From IMG/VR virus record IMGVR_UViG_3300045453_000100, positions 1-47,759 of that record: a stretch of DNA of 47,759 nt, one strand, 5' to 3'. This DNA is from a virus. Of this stretch, positions 1 to 8,027 are shown one piece after another. The position numbers were made by a program, and so were the translations under genes. Under the pieces are notes generated by a model, which saw nothing but the letters and a program-made list of their open reading frames with translations, had not been told where the DNA came from and made no database searches. Position 1 is the stretch's first letter, and every line of letters starts with the position of its first letter.

Positions 1-285
1 ATGAAGGGACTTCCGTTCGTCGCCCGCCTGGTGCGCGAGGAGCCGCTGCGCGCGACCGACGATCGCGAACTGAGGGAAGCTGCCGGGCGCCTCGCCGGGC
101 CGACGGGCTGGTACTCCCATCAGGGCGGTCGCGGCGAATGGGAGGTCAAATACTTCCGCTTCGGGACACCTGCCGAAGCTGAAGCCATGCAGCGCTGGAT
201 CGACGAGTCGGGAATCGAGAAGCGGCCGGCGCCTCCGAAGTACGAAGGCCCGACGCTCAGTGTCGGCGGCTACGGTAAGGGCTAG
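1..285 (+). CDS. Small hypothetical protein (94 aa)
   Basis: Unrecognised 94-residue soluble protein with no signal peptide or membrane segment. It is charged at the N-terminus and has a Gly-rich C-terminal tail (SVGGYGKG). The window opens exactly on its ATG, so no upstream sequence is visible here. The last bases of the window (GAGGGAGA, 8 nt, then ATG if the ends are joined) would supply a good ribosome binding site. That suggests the genome is circular and that this gene follows the integrase. Its TAG stop overlaps the GTG start of the next gene by one base, so the two are probably translationally coupled. Function unknown. Confidence 0.7.
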   Translation: MKGLPFVARLVREEPLRATDDRELREAAGRLAGPTGWYSHQGGRGEWEVKYFRFGTPAEAEAMQRWIDESGIEKRPAPPKYEGPTLSVGGYGKG

Positions 286-545
286 TGGTCGGCCGCTGGC
301 CGTATCCGCCTGGCACATTGCGAGCGCTGAGAACGATCATCGGGCACCACTACGTGATCTGCCGGCGATGCCGGCGCTACACTGACATGGAGATCCCGAG
401 AGGCATGGAAGATCGCAGGTACGATCCCTGCCCCTATCGCTGCAGCCAATGCCGGCAACGCGGCGAACTTGTGTCGGCCGTGCCCGACGGCTTCGAGCGC
501 ATCCCGGGCCCGAACGACCCGCCGGCGCACCGGCCGGCGTTCTAG
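285..545 (+). CDS. Small zinc-finger-like protein (86 aa)
   Basis: The GTG start overlaps the stop of the preceding gene (TAGTG). The product has two CxxC-type pairs, CRRC near residues 26-29 and a CPYRCSQC cluster near residues 49-56, spaced like a structural zinc site. Many small phage proteins with such knuckles bind nucleic acid or partner proteins, but no family is recognised here. It has no signal peptide or membrane segment. Its position in a run of small plus-strand genes after the integrase suggests an accessory early function. Confidence 0.65.
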   Translation: MVGRWPYPPGTLRALRTIIGHHYVICRRCRRYTDMEIPRGMEDRRYDPCPYRCSQCRQRGELVSAVPDGFERIPGPNDPPAHRPAF

Positions 546-559
546 GCTAGGCTCACAGG

Positions 560-889
560 ATGGCAGACGATCCCGTTGCTGTCCTCGAGGCGGCATTCAC
601 CGAGGCCGACAAGCTGGTGCGACGGCACATACGGCAGCATCTCGAGGAGGAACCTTACTTCTTGATGATGCTGGCGCTGGGGCCGGGCGGCGCGGCGATC
701 ATCCGCAGCAACTGCAGCCCGGCGCCCTTGCGCGAGATGGCGCGCATGATTGAGGAGATCGCCGACCAGGTCGAGGCCGAGAGGCGGTCAAGCCCAACTA
801 GTCCGACTTCTTCGCCGGCGGCAGCAGCACGATCGCCTTGTCGTCGGCCGGCTTTTGCAGCTCCAAGATCTCCTCGAGTGAGCCAGTGA
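560..889 (+). CDS. Small hypothetical protein (up to 109 aa), overlapping SRAP gene tail
   Basis: The N-terminal 75 or so residues look like a genuine acidic helical protein. The last 30 residues (Ser/Pro/Ala/Arg-rich) are antisense to the 3' end of the convergent SRAP gene from position 798 on and have shadow-like composition. ATG at 560 follows an AGG-containing stretch about 10 nt upstream. No family is recognised. Either the C-terminus is a real overlapping tail or a stop was lost; from sequence alone I cannot tell which. Confidence 0.5.
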   Translation: MADDPVAVLEAAFTEADKLVRRHIRQHLEEEPYFLMMLALGPGGAAIIRSNCSPAPLREMARMIEEIADQVEAERRSSPTSPTSSPAAAARSPCRRPAFAAPRSPRVSQ

Positions 890-1460
890 GCCACCGGTCG
901 ACGTCGGCCGGCGTCATCAGCAGGACCGGCATCGCCTTGTTGTGAATCGGCTCGACGATGCCGTTCGGCTCGGTCGTGAGGAACGAGTAGAGCTTGTGCT
1001 TGCCGACGTTCGGCTTGGCCTTGGTGCCTCTGTCGCCCTCCCACTCGCGCCAGATCCCGGCGAAAAAGAAGGGCTGGCCGTCGGCGCGCTTGAACCAGCG
1101 GAACTGCACCGGCTTGCTGGTGTTGCGGTCGGGCTCGGAGAACGCCGTCGCCGGCACGATGCAGCGTTGCTCCGGCTTCTTCAGCCAGGGCTTCCAGTAG
1201 TTCGACGCGGTGTTGCGGATGTTGGTCACCGGCGCCTTGCTGCCCATGAACGGCGGCGGCGGGAAGCCCCAGCGCATCGTCTCAACCATCCGGCGGCCGT
1301 CGCGGACGACGATCACCGGCGCCTCGTAGTTCGGATAGATGTTAGTGGCGTCGTTCTTCCCAGCGACCGCCTCGGCCCATTCCTTGCCAATCAGCTGGTA
1401 GTGCTTCAGCAGTCCGGCCACTTCGTCGCGCGAGAGCCGCATCGTGTAGAGATTGCACAT
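798..1460 (-). CDS. SRAP-family (YedK/HMCES-like) abasic-site-sensing protein
   Basis: 220 aa, the usual length for the SOS-response-associated peptidase family, which crosslinks to abasic sites in single-stranded DNA through Cys2 after removal of the initiator Met. The expected residues are visible: MCNLY start (Cys2), a TNIRNTAS block near residues 79-86, Glu in TAFSEPD near residue 109, and His in PIHNKAMP near residue 173. The fold therefore looks catalytically intact. It starts 2 bp after the methyltransferase stop on the same strand and is probably cotranscribed with it. Phage copies may protect replicating DNA or counter base-excising defences; that role is inference. Confidence 0.93.
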   Translation of the reverse strand: MCNLYTMRLSRDEVAGLLKHYQLIGKEWAEAVAGKNDATNIYPNYEAPVIVVRDGRRMVETMRWGFPPPPFMGSKAPVTNIRNTASNYWKPWLKKPEQRCIVPATAFSEPDRNTSKPVQFRWFKRADGQPFFFAGIWREWEGDRGTKAKPNVGKHKLYSFLTTEPNGIVEPIHNKAMPVLLMTPADVDRWLTGSLEEILELQKPADDKAIVLLPPAKKSD

Positions 1461-1461
1461 G

Positions 1462-3162
1462 CTAAAGCAACTGCTTCTGCTTCTTGCTTGAAGTGTCCTC
1501 CTTGGACGCTTGCTTGAGCCCGCCGCCGGCTTCCTGCGGCGGAAGCTTGAGGTTCTTTCCTTCCAGCAGTTCCTTCACGGTCACGATCTGAATCTTCTGA
1601 AACTTGCCCCAAGCGCATTCGAATGTTCCCGCCTTCGCAGCCTCCGACTTCATTGGGCCAGTGGGATCGCGCAGGGTAATCAGGACACCAACCGGTGCTT
1701 TCTCGCGTTGAACGACTCCGATCAGGTCGCGCACGTCTTTGACACCAGGATTGTCACCACCTTTGACGGAGACGATCCCGGCTTCCGTCTGCTTCCCATC
1801 AGGCTTGCAGTAGTAGTAGCCGTCGATGCCAGTGTCCGCGCCTTTCTTCTTTCCGCCGTAGGGAACGGCATTGACCAGCGTGACAGCCCACCACTGGAAC
1901 TGGAACTTGTCTCGGTTGGCAAGATCGACGGCCGCGTCGAAGTCTTTGGGCGTGCCTTCAACGGTGAACTGGATACCGGGGAAAGCCGCTTTGAGCCGGT
2001 TCTCGATCAGGCCGATGGCAAGATGTGTAACATCGATCCCGATCCATTGACGGTCCAGTTTCTGCGCGGCGTGAATCGTGGTGCCGCAGCCACAGAATGG
2101 GTCAAGGATCACGTCGCCGAGGTTCGACGATGATTCAATTATCCGCTCTAGCAGCGCGACGGGCTTCTGGGTTGGGTACCCAAGGCGCTCACTGGTTCCG
2201 GCAATGATCGGTGTGATGTCTGTCCAGATGTCTTGCAACGGTACACCAGGCATTTCTTTAAGGAGGCGCTTGTACTCGGGCATCCCTTCGAACGTGTGCC
2301 GAAGACGATTGTCTTGGGCGAACTGCCTCATGTTGGCCTTCGAATATGCCCAGTACCGACCTTTATAGGGATGGATGCCTTTGTATTCCCAACCAGCTTT
2401 GGGCTTTTGGTACTCGTCATCGAGGTCCGCGACCCATCTTTCCTTTACGCCTTGATGCTTCTTCACCCGCCATTCGTACTCGGTGTCACCTCCCGGCTTA
2501 GCAGCCGTTAGATCGCCGCGCCGGTACCGTTCACCATCTTCATCAACAAGGCCGTAGTCGCGTTGAACATACTCGTCATCGTACGGCGTATAGACCTCGT
2601 TCCATGTCCACTGATCGGACTTGGTGTAGAACAGGATCACATCGTGGATGTGCCCGTGGAGTTTGCGACCTTGTTTTGTGTCGCTATGCGCACTAGAGCG
2701 TTTCCATGCAATCTCGCTTCGAAAGCCTTTCGCTCCGAATACTGAATCGAGGATTAGCTTGAGGTAGTGGCTCGCTGTAGGATCGCAGTGCAGGTAAAGC
2801 GACCCGGTGGGCTTGAGAACGCGGTGAAGTTCGATCAAACGAACCGCCATCATCGCCAAATAGGCCATAATCGCGCTGCCCCCGAGGAACTTGCGCATCG
2901 CCGTGAGCAGATTCGCGGCATCCGGATTCCCGGACTTGATGACATCTTCGTAGGCGGCCTCAGCGTGCTCACCCCACTCCCAAGTGTCCTCAAACGCCTC
3001 GATCTGCGCCTGGGAGCCCTTACCAGAATGGGCCTTGAACAGGACATTGTAGCTGGCGTTGGAGTTGAAAGGCGGGTCCAGGTAGATCAGGTCTACGGTC
3101 TCGTCCTTAATCGAGTCGCGCAAGACCTTGAGATTGTCGCCGTAATAGAGGGTGTTCGTCAT
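1462..3162 (-). CDS. Beta-class DNA methyltransferase fused to a PD-(D/E)XK-like domain
   Basis: 566 aa. Residues 29-32 carry the catalytic DPPF motif (IV). The SAM-binding motif (LDPFCGCGTT) comes later, near residues 353-362, which is the IV-before-I order of beta-class N6-adenine/N4-cytosine methyltransferases. Residues from about 430 to 530 form a second domain with GADTGIDG (about 441-448) and VSVKGG (about 464-469), resembling Mrr-type PD-(D/E)XK nucleases. The C-terminus is Lys/Gln-rich. The gene looks less GC-rich than its neighbours and contains none of the phage's dispersed palindromes, suggesting recent acquisition. It may be a restriction-modification fusion or an anti-restriction methylase with a degenerate nuclease domain. 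The target sequence is unknown. Confidence 0.9.
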   Translation of the reverse strand: MTNTLYYGDNLKVLRDSIKDETVDLIYLDPPFNSNASYNVLFKAHSGKGSQAQIEAFEDTWEWGEHAEAAYEDVIKSGNPDAANLLTAMRKFLGGSAIMAYLAMMAVRLIELHRVLKPTGSLYLHCDPTASHYLKLILDSVFGAKGFRSEIAWKRSSAHSDTKQGRKLHGHIHDVILFYTKSDQWTWNEVYTPYDDEYVQRDYGLVDEDGERYRRGDLTAAKPGGDTEYEWRVKKHQGVKERWVADLDDEYQKPKAGWEYKGIHPYKGRYWAYSKANMRQFAQDNRLRHTFEGMPEYKRLLKEMPGVPLQDIWTDITPIIAGTSERLGYPTQKPVALLERIIESSSNLGDVILDPFCGCGTTIHAAQKLDRQWIGIDVTHLAIGLIENRLKAAFPGIQFTVEGTPKDFDAAVDLANRDKFQFQWWAVTLVNAVPYGGKKKGADTGIDGYYYCKPDGKQTEAGIVSVKGGDNPGVKDVRDLIGVVQREKAPVGVLITLRDPTGPMKSEAAKAGTFECAWGKFQKIQIVTVKELLEGKNLKLPPQEAGGGLKQASKEDTSSKKQKQLL

Positions 3163-3268
3163 GCCGCCTCGAATTGCGAGCTCCTTGTCGAAGGATACGT
3201 GAAGGCGGCAGTTTCGTGGAGGGAATTCGAGCAGGCTGCGAGTGGCGCTGGCGCCTGCTGCAAACAGA

Positions 3269-3320
3269 AAAAGCGCCCGCCCGGCCGCGCTGCACAGCGT
3301 GGTCGGGCGGGCGCGTTCTT
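3269..3320 (-). terminator. Rho-independent terminator after the lysis genes
   Basis: An 11-bp GC-only stem (GCGCCCGCCCG pairing with CGGGCGGGCGC) encloses a roughly 20-nt loop. On the minus strand it is followed by a run of five T. It lies just downstream of the Rz1-like stop and would end the long minus-strand late transcript before the methyltransferase. Confidence 0.85.
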
Positions 3321-3325
3321 CGGCC

Positions 3326-3336
3326 GAACGGCGTTC
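3326..3336. repeat. Dispersed palindrome copy 1 (GAACGGCGTTC)
   Basis: Perfect copy with flanks CC/GG, in the gap between the Rz1-like stop and the lysis terminator. Confidence 0.95.
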
Positions 3337-3339
3337 GGG

Positions 3340-3600
3340 TCAGTACGGCGACGGCTGCAGGCAGCGGCGGTCGCGCACCTTGTTGAACTCGAGCAGCCAG
3401 TCGACCAGCGAGCCCCAGGTCGGCTCGTCGGCCTTGAAGGCGGCGCGCTGGGCCGGCGACGCGTGGTAGCGAGTCGTGACCGTGCAGAGCGTGTCGATGG
3501 AGGTGACAACGGGCGGCGCCTGACGATCGCCGCAGGCGGCGAGCAGGCTACTCAAGCTCGTCAACGCGACGATCGTAAGGAGTCTTGCGGACTTCTTCAC
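3340..3600 (-). CDS. Rz1-like outer-membrane spanin lipoprotein
   Basis: 86 aa with a basic N-terminus (MKKSAR), a hydrophobic stretch and a lipobox (LLAAC, Cys near residue 22). Outer-membrane spanins are short lipoproteins encoded out of frame within or overlapping the Rz gene. Here the first 53 bases overlap the 3' end of the Rz-like gene in another frame, the classic embedded or overlapping arrangement. The mature part is longer and less Pro-rich than lambda Rz1, and its two Cys near residues 39 and 79 could form a disulfide. It would pair with the inner-membrane partner to fuse inner and outer membranes at lysis. Confidence 0.75.
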   Translation of the reverse strand: MKKSARLLTIVALTSLSSLLAACGDRQAPPVVTSIDTLCTVTTRYHASPAQRAAFKADEPTWGSLVDWLLEFNKVRDRRCLQPSPY

Positions 3601-3817
3601 GGGCCTTCTCCTTCTGCTTGCGCGCGCCTTCGACGGTGCGGATGGTCTCGGTCTGCACGGCGCCCGTGACGCCGGCGGCGCCGGCGCGGTGCCCCTTGGC
3701 GAACTCGTCGCGCAGCACCCAGACGACGAGGCCGGCCAGGGCGAGCGCCGCAGCGCCGAACAGGCCGTACTTCACGGCGGGCTTGGCGAGCCAGGCGAGT
3801 GGGTTCACAGCAGCCAC
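3548..3817 (-). CDS. Rz-like inner-membrane spanin
   Basis: 89 aa. There is one transmembrane segment near residues 17-34 and a periplasmic helical region rich in Lys, Glu and Arg (about 50-85), the layout of an i-spanin. Its start overlaps the end of the tiny membrane peptide gene upstream, and its end overlaps the Rz1-like start. It sits in the lysis cassette right after the endolysin. It is shorter than lambda Rz (153 aa), and the assignment rests on topology and position, not sequence identity. Confidence 0.7.
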   Translation of the reverse strand: MAAVNPLAWLAKPAVKYGLFGAAALALAGLVVWVLRDEFAKGHRAGAAGVTGAVQTETIRTVEGARKQKEKAREEVRKTPYDRRVDELE

Positions 3818-3903
3818 TCCGTGACGCGCGGGGAGGTCAGCAGAACAAGGAGCACGAGCGCCACGACGGCGAGCGCCGCGGCGGCACCGATCGCGACCTT
3901 CAT
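3805..3903 (-). CDS. Tiny membrane peptide of the lysis cassette (32 aa)
   Basis: A 32-residue single-span hydrophobic peptide (MKVAIG, then an Ala/Val/Leu run). Its ATG overlaps the endolysin stop as ATGA and its end overlaps the Rz-like start by 13 bases. This tight packing at both junctions supports it being translated. It could be a pinholin-like or holin-modulating peptide, but that is inference. A longer reading frame extends upstream over the endolysin gene and is not credible. Confidence 0.6.
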   Translation of the reverse strand: MKVAIGAAAALAVVALVLLVLLTSPRVTEWLL

Positions 3904-4472
3904 GCGACCGACACCGGGCTGTCTCCGAGGGCCGCCTCGGCGAACTTCATCTCGAAGTGATCGTTGCGGTTGGACCAGCCGGTCGCGTACTTCGCCTGCG
4001 AGGGGAGGCGGCCGATGTAACGCATGTAGGCCTCGTAGCGCTCGCACTTCAGCGCGTAGAACAGCGCCTCGACGTTGCGCACCGCGGCCAGGGCCGCCGA
4101 CGATTTCGGCCCGAAGGCACCGTCGATCACGCCGTCGTACTTGCCGATGCGCTTCAGCACCGTCTGCAGCGCCATCACGGCAGCGCGCGGACCGGAGTTG
4201 ACGCCGTAGTCGAACAGCAGCTCGAGCACGGCAGTATCGCGGATGACCTCGAAGCCCGGCGGGAAGTAGCGCTTGCGGTAGATCTGGACCGCCTCGGCCT
4301 CGGTCAGGGCGCGCACGTCCTCGGCCGACACCGGCCGGCCGCGCCAGTCGCCGAGCGCCGTCTGTGTGACCCCGTACTTGGTGGGGCCGCCGGCATCGTC
4401 CGGATCGTTCGTGTAGGCAGCCCCGCCTTCGCGCACGATGACGCGCGCGATCAACTCGTCGACATGGTCCAT
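3900..4472 (-). CDS. Endolysin, GH108-type N-acetylmuramidase
   Basis: 190 aa from the ATG at 4472, chosen because GGAG lies about 9 nt upstream; a longer frame to 4547 has no such site. The N-terminal catalytic region has the family's Glu-Gly-Gly block (REGGAAYTNDPDDAGG) with the catalytic Glu, then KYGVT, and later a YRKRYF and FDYGVN core typical of glycosyl hydrolase 108. The C-terminal third carries the predicted peptidoglycan-binding-3-like region. No signal peptide is visible, so release depends on the holin. It is the central gene of the lysis cassette. Confidence 0.92.
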   Translation of the reverse strand: MDHVDELIARVIVREGGAAYTNDPDDAGGPTKYGVTQTALGDWRGRPVSAEDVRALTEAEAVQIYRKRYFPPGFEVIRDTAVLELLFDYGVNSGPRAAVMALQTVLKRIGKYDGVIDGAFGPKSSAALAAVRNVEALFYALKCERYEAYMRYIGRLPSQAKYATGWSNRNDHFEMKFAEAALGDSPVSVA

Positions 4473-4506
4473 GACGATTGCTCCGATGAGAAGGAAGGAC
4501 TGCCAG

Positions 4507-4794
4507 TCAGCCCGTACGCGCTTCGCGCCAAGCCAGGCAGACGACATAGAAGACGATCGACCAGAGCAGGAGCTGGTAGCCCCACTGCATCAGGCCGGAA
4601 TTGAAGACGCCGACGGCGATCATCAGCGAGGCGATGAACATCGCGAACCGGCATGCGCCCTCGCAGGTGACCGGCGTGCGCGGCAACAGGCAGACCAGGT
4701 AGACCAGGGCGGCGAGCCCGGCCGCCAGGGACTGCAGTGCGGGCCACCACCAGCCCAGTCGGTCGGGAAGTGCCCAGAAGAATGCCTGGTCCAT
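4507..4794 (-). CDS. Membrane protein, holin candidate (95 aa)
   Basis: About 95 residues with three hydrophobic stretches (near residues 20-38, 48-66 and 70-88) separated by short charged turns. It lies directly upstream of the endolysin on the same strand. Length and topology fit a class I holin or an antiholin, but no named family is recognised. Together with the next gene it forms the membrane pair of the lysis cassette. Confidence 0.65.
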   Translation of the reverse strand: MDQAFFWALPDRLGWWWPALQSLAAGLAALVYLVCLLPRTPVTCEGACRFAMFIASLMIAVGVFNSGLMQWGYQLLLWSIVFYVVCLAWREARTG

Positions 4795-4811
4795 GTCAGC
4801 CTCTCTGGTGG

Positions 4812-5210
4812 TCAGCCCCTCGGATGGTCGGAGTCCGCCCTCGGTTGCTTGTCACCGCCGCCGAGAATGGTGCGCGCGCGATCGGCCATGCCGTCGACGC
4901 CGCGGTCGACGACCTCCGGCGCTTTCATGGCGACCTTGACCAAGAACGGCAGGCCGGCGACGCCGACGACGGCGCCGATGATGCCGCCGTACCAGGGGCC
5001 GAGCTGCCACTGGTTCATAGCGAAGGCCGTCGCGATCGGCGCCAGCACGATGCAGGACACGACGGCCTGCAGCACCCGCACCTTCGGCAGTGCCCTGATC
5101 CAGCCGACGAGGCCCGCGACGCTGATCGCCGCGGCCAGTGCCGTCGCGATCACCTCGAGATCGACCCCGAGCCAGCGCAGGGCGAGGAACTTTGCAAAGG
5201 ACTCGCCCAT
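4812..5210 (-). CDS. Membrane protein, holin-like (132 aa)
   Basis: 132 aa. There are three hydrophobic segments (near residues 18-38, 47-65 and 73-93) and a long hydrophilic, basic and Gly-containing cytoplasmic tail. First gene of the lysis cassette after the tail fibre genes. The topology is compatible with a holin, but function cannot be assigned between this gene and its downstream neighbour. Confidence 0.65.
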   Translation of the reverse strand: MGESFAKFLALRWLGVDLEVIATALAAAISVAGLVGWIRALPKVRVLQAVVSCIVLAPIATAFAMNQWQLGPWYGGIIGAVVGVAGLPFLVKVAMKAPEVVDRGVDGMADRARTILGGGDKQPRADSDHPRG

Positions 5211-5238
5211 GCGTCGGCACTCCTGACTGAAGTTTGAT

Positions 5239-6654
5239 CTATGCGGCCAGCCGCTGCGGTCGCCGGCGAACCGGGCGCCGGTTGTCGTTCACCGGCCGGC
5301 GGCGCTGGCGGATGATGTAATTGAGGACGATGGTCGGCTGGACGTTCGGATGCGCCTGGTCGCCGCCGGCCGACGTGGAAGTTCCATTGTTTGTGAAGCC
5401 GGCGGACAAGTACGCACCGGCGCCGCCGACATCGATACCGCTCACCATGCCACCCGGCACCGCGTGCGAATGAGACGGCATCTGCGCCACGGTGAGGGTG
5501 TGACGATCGGAACCGCCGGCCGCGCCGAGCGTGGCGCCGGCAATGCCAGGATTGCCGGTGCCGCTGTTGGTCAGGCGACTGGCGGCCGAGCCGCCCATGT
5601 CGTCCTTGCCGGCGGCGACCCGCCCGCGCAGGTCAGGGAGGTTGAACGTGGTCGAACCGTCCCCGACTCCGTAGGTCGTGCCGATCACCCCGAACAGGGC
5701 GGCATAGGTCGTGCGGCTCACGGCCTGGCCGTAGCAGAGCAGGTAGCCCGTGGGCGCCGACGAGCCTGCGAACGGCAGCACGGCGCCAGTGGGCATCAGG
5801 GCATGAAGGGAGCCCGTGCCGCTCAGCGTCGTGCCGTTCGCGGCGTAGTAGGCGAGTTGGTCCGCGGTGCCGCTGTTGACCGTGCCGCTGCCGGCCGGCG
5901 AGGCCCAGGTCCCGTCGCCGCGCCAGAAGGTCGAGCTGCTGGCGCCTGTCCCGGCGTTCAGCCGGGTGACCGCGAGATTGCCGCTCGAGATGTTAGCCGC
6001 ATTCGTCGTGTCGGTCGTCGCGGAGGCCGCGAGCCCCGAGACCTGGCCGGCCGTGATTCCGGTCAGCGCCGCGCCGCTGCCCGTGGTCGCGAGCAAGGTG
6101 CCCGAGGTCGGCAGCGTGACGTTCGTCGCGCCGGTCACCGTGAGTGTCGTGGCGAAGGCGCCCGAGGTCGCGAGGTTGCCACCCAGTGTGATCGTCTTGC
6201 CGCTGTTGTCGACGCCGGTGCCGCCCTGGGCACCCGGCAGGAGCCCCGAGATCTGGCCGAAGGCGAGGCCCGTAAGCGAAGAGCCATTGCCGGTCGTCGT
6301 GAGCAGGGTGCCGGAGACCGGCAGCGTGATCGCCGTGGTACCGAGCGTCGTGATCGTGGTCGCGTGATTGCCCGACGTCGTGAGGTTGCCGCCGAGCGTG
6401 AGGGTCTTACCGGCATTGGCGACGCCGGTCCCGCCCTGGTTGCCGGCGAGCGGCGTCGTCAGGTTGAGCAGCGAGGTGATGTCGTTGTTGGCGCCGGCGC
6501 GCGCCGGCGTGTAGCCCAGCGCACCGGTCACCGCGGCGCCGGTCAGCGGACGCGGGTTGGAGATGCCACCGCCGGTTTGCGCCACCACGGCGGCGGCGGC
6601 GAGGACGAGCAGTGCAGCGCCGAACGCCGTTCGGATCAGGCGGGCGAGAGTCAT
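5239..6654 (-). CDS. Tail fibre/collar-domain protein
   Basis: 471 aa. The N-terminus looks like a signal peptide or hydrophobic anchor (Arg-rich start, then an Ala/Val/Leu run to AAVVAQ), which is unusual for a tail fibre. Residues 74-208 hold two copies of a 70-residue repeat rich in Gly, Thr and Leu. Near residues 283-330 lies a tail collar domain with [21 protein letters not shown] and FNLPDLRGR, the hallmark of adhesin-type fibre tips. The C-terminus ends in a basic Arg-rich tail. It probably forms the host-binding fibre, with the DUF4376 protein downstream of gp48 as partner. One palindrome copy encodes the RTAFG near its N-terminus. Confidence 0.88.
   Translation of the reverse strand: MTLARLIRTAFGAALLVLAAAAVVAQTGGGISNPRPLTGAAVTGALGYTPARAGANNDITSLLNLTTPLAGNQGGTGVANAGKTLTLGGNLTTSGNHATTITTLGTTAITLPVSGTLLTTTGNGSSLTGLAFGQISGLLPGAQGGTGVDNSGKTITLGGNLATSGAFATTLTVTGATNVTLPTSGTLLATTGSGAALTGITAGQVSGLAASATTDTTNAANISSGNLAVTRLNAGTGASSSTFWRGDGTWASPAGSGTVNSGTADQLAYYAANGTTLSGTGSLHALMPTGAVLPFAGSSAPTGYLLCYGQAVSRTTYAALFGVIGTTYGVGDGSTTFNLPDLRGRVAAGKDDMGGSAASRLTNSGTGNPGIAGATLGAAGGSDRHTLTVAQMPSHSHAVPGGMVSGIDVGGAGAYLSAGFTNNGTSTSAGGDQAHPNVQPTIVLNYIIRQRRRPVNDNRRPVRRRPQRLAA
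6031..6435 (-). repeat. Two tandem 210-bp coding repeats in the tail fibre gene
   Basis: The encoded blocks start [11 protein letters not shown] (residue 74) and [11 protein letters not shown] (residue 144), exactly 70 residues apart, and run in parallel through SGTLL and TTG. Such modules are typical trimeric fibre shaft repeats and are prone to copy-number change. Confidence 0.8.
6622..6632. repeat. Dispersed palindrome copy 2 (GAACGCCGTTC)
   Basis: Perfect copy with CC/GG flanks, near the 5' end of the tail fibre gene, read as RTAFG. Confidence 0.95.
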
Positions 6655-6664
6655 GCGGCAGTCC

Positions 6665-7225
6665 TTAGTTCGGCCAGCCGGCAGCGGGGTTGATGGCGGC
6701 GATGGCGGCTTCGTCGTCGCCGGCGGCAGCCAGGAGCTCCTTCAGCACCGCGTAGCGGATGCGGATCGCGGTGAAGAGATCGTCGGCCTGCTGCGCCAGG
6801 GCCACCATCTCGGCCGGCGCGAACGTGACCCACACGTTCGCCTTGGTGCGATAGGGCATGCCGCCCTCGGGCCAGGTGAAGCCCTCGGTGCCCTGCAGGA
6901 CGAAGCCCGCGCGCGTGGCGCGGGCGCCGAGGTTGCCGCGGCTCTCGGCGTCGATCTGGACGGCGTCGCCCTGACCGAACGGGCAACCGCGCGCGACCGC
7001 CGCTAGGTAGGCCGCCTCGATCGCCCCACGCTTGGTCGCGCGCAGGCCGGCGATGTCGACCGGCGGTGCGACCAGCTCGTCGCCCTGCACGCGCCAGCCT
7101 TCCTGGCAGCCGACCGCCGCAGGCCTGAACGTCGCCGCCAGCGACTCGTGGTAGCGCTCGGCCGGTGCAACGTCGAGCTCGACGAGCTCGACCACAACGC
7201 CGTCTTCGATACGTGCGTATTTCAT
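6665..7225 (-). CDS. DUF4376-type tail fibre accessory protein
   Basis: 186 aa. The N-terminus ([17 protein letters not shown]) is typical of phage tail fibre accessory proteins. The C-terminal half has the DUF4376 pattern: an Arg-rich helix, then [12 protein letters not shown] and later W-x-T with helical segments ending in NPAAGWPN. It lies between two fibre genes on the same strand, 10 bp upstream of the collar protein. Probable role: fibre assembly or a fibre tip component. Confidence 0.75.
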   Translation of the reverse strand: MKYARIEDGVVVELVELDVAPAERYHESLAATFRPAAVGCQEGWRVQGDELVAPPVDIAGLRATKRGAIEAAYLAAVARGCPFGQGDAVQIDAESRGNLGARATRAGFVLQGTEGFTWPEGGMPYRTKANVWVTFAPAEMVALAQQADDLFTAIRIRYAVLKELLAAAGDDEAAIAAINPAAGWPN

Positions 7226-7229
7226 CGGG

Positions 7230-8027
7230 TCACCACATCAGGAGAATGCCGCCGTCGGCGCCGTCGCCCGACAGGTGCGCCTGCCCATCGCCGCCGCCCG
7301 AGCCGCCACCGCCGCCGCCGGGCCAGCCTCCGTTCATGCCGAGCGCACCGCCGGCCCCGCCGAAGGGCGAGCCACCGCCGGTCGCACCGAGCACATGACT
7401 CGGAAGGTTCTGGACCTGCCCGCCCTGGGCGCCGCTCACGTTGATGTCGCCGCCGACGCCACTGCCCGGCGCGCCGCCCGCGCCGTTGTAGGCGCCGCGC
7501 TGCCCGCCGGTCGCCGAGAAGACCACGCCGAAGCTCGTTGTGCCGCCGTTCGTGGCCGGGCTGCCCTTGACGCCCTTGGCGCCGACGGTAAGCGCGATCG
7601 TTGCAGCCGGAACGACGGTGCAGAGCTTGGCCGCGTAGCCGCCCGCACTGCCGCCGCCGGAGCCGATGTGCGAGGGCGGACCGACGCCGGCGTCGGCGCC
7701 GCCGCCCGCACCCCAGAGCTGCGCGAAGACCTTAGTGATACCTGCAGGCACGACCCAGTTGGTCGTGCCGGCATCCTTAAACATCAGGAAGTTCTTGGCA
7801 GAGAAGACGCGCAGCGCCGCGAGGAGCTGCGCGCGGTTCGCCTTGTCGGCCGCCACTCCGGTCGCGAGGATGACCGCGAGCAGCTCTTCCTGGACGGCGT
7901 TCAGCCAGTCGCCGTCGACCACGGTGCCGGCACCGGCGCCGGGCGCGTTGTTGAAGTAGCCGGGAACGCCGACGGCGAGCGGCGCCGGCAGGGCGCCGAC
8001 GACGCCGGCCCCATCGATACGATGCAT
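7230..8027 (-). CDS. Glycine-rich tail fibre protein
   Basis: 265 aa. The N-terminal region (GYFNNAP, DGDWLNAVQEEL) is the conserved attachment motif of many phage fibre proteins. Residues from about 110 to the end are dominated by Gly-rich tracts resembling polyglycine-II fibre tips, which determine receptor binding in T-even-like adhesins. The gene is cotranscribed with gp48 and the DUF4376 protein. It may be an alternative or second fibre. Confidence 0.8.
   Translation of the reverse strand: MHRIDGAGVVGALPAPLAVGVPGYFNNAPGAGAGTVVDGDWLNAVQEELLAVILATGVAADKANRAQLLAALRVFSAKNFLMFKDAGTTNWVVPAGITKVFAQLWGAGGGADAGVGPPSHIGSGGGSAGGYAAKLCTVVPAATIALTVGAKGVKGSPATNGGTTSFGVVFSATGGQRGAYNGAGGAPGSGVGGDINVSGAQGGQVQNLPSHVLGATGGGSPFGGAGGALGMNGGWPGGGGGGSGGGDGQAHLSGDGADGGILLMW

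Noticed and set aside
5350-6693. 447-codon plus-strand frame over the tail fibre gene
   Set aside because: Antisense shadow with Arg/Ala/Gly-rich composition; the fibre reading has a collar domain and repeats.
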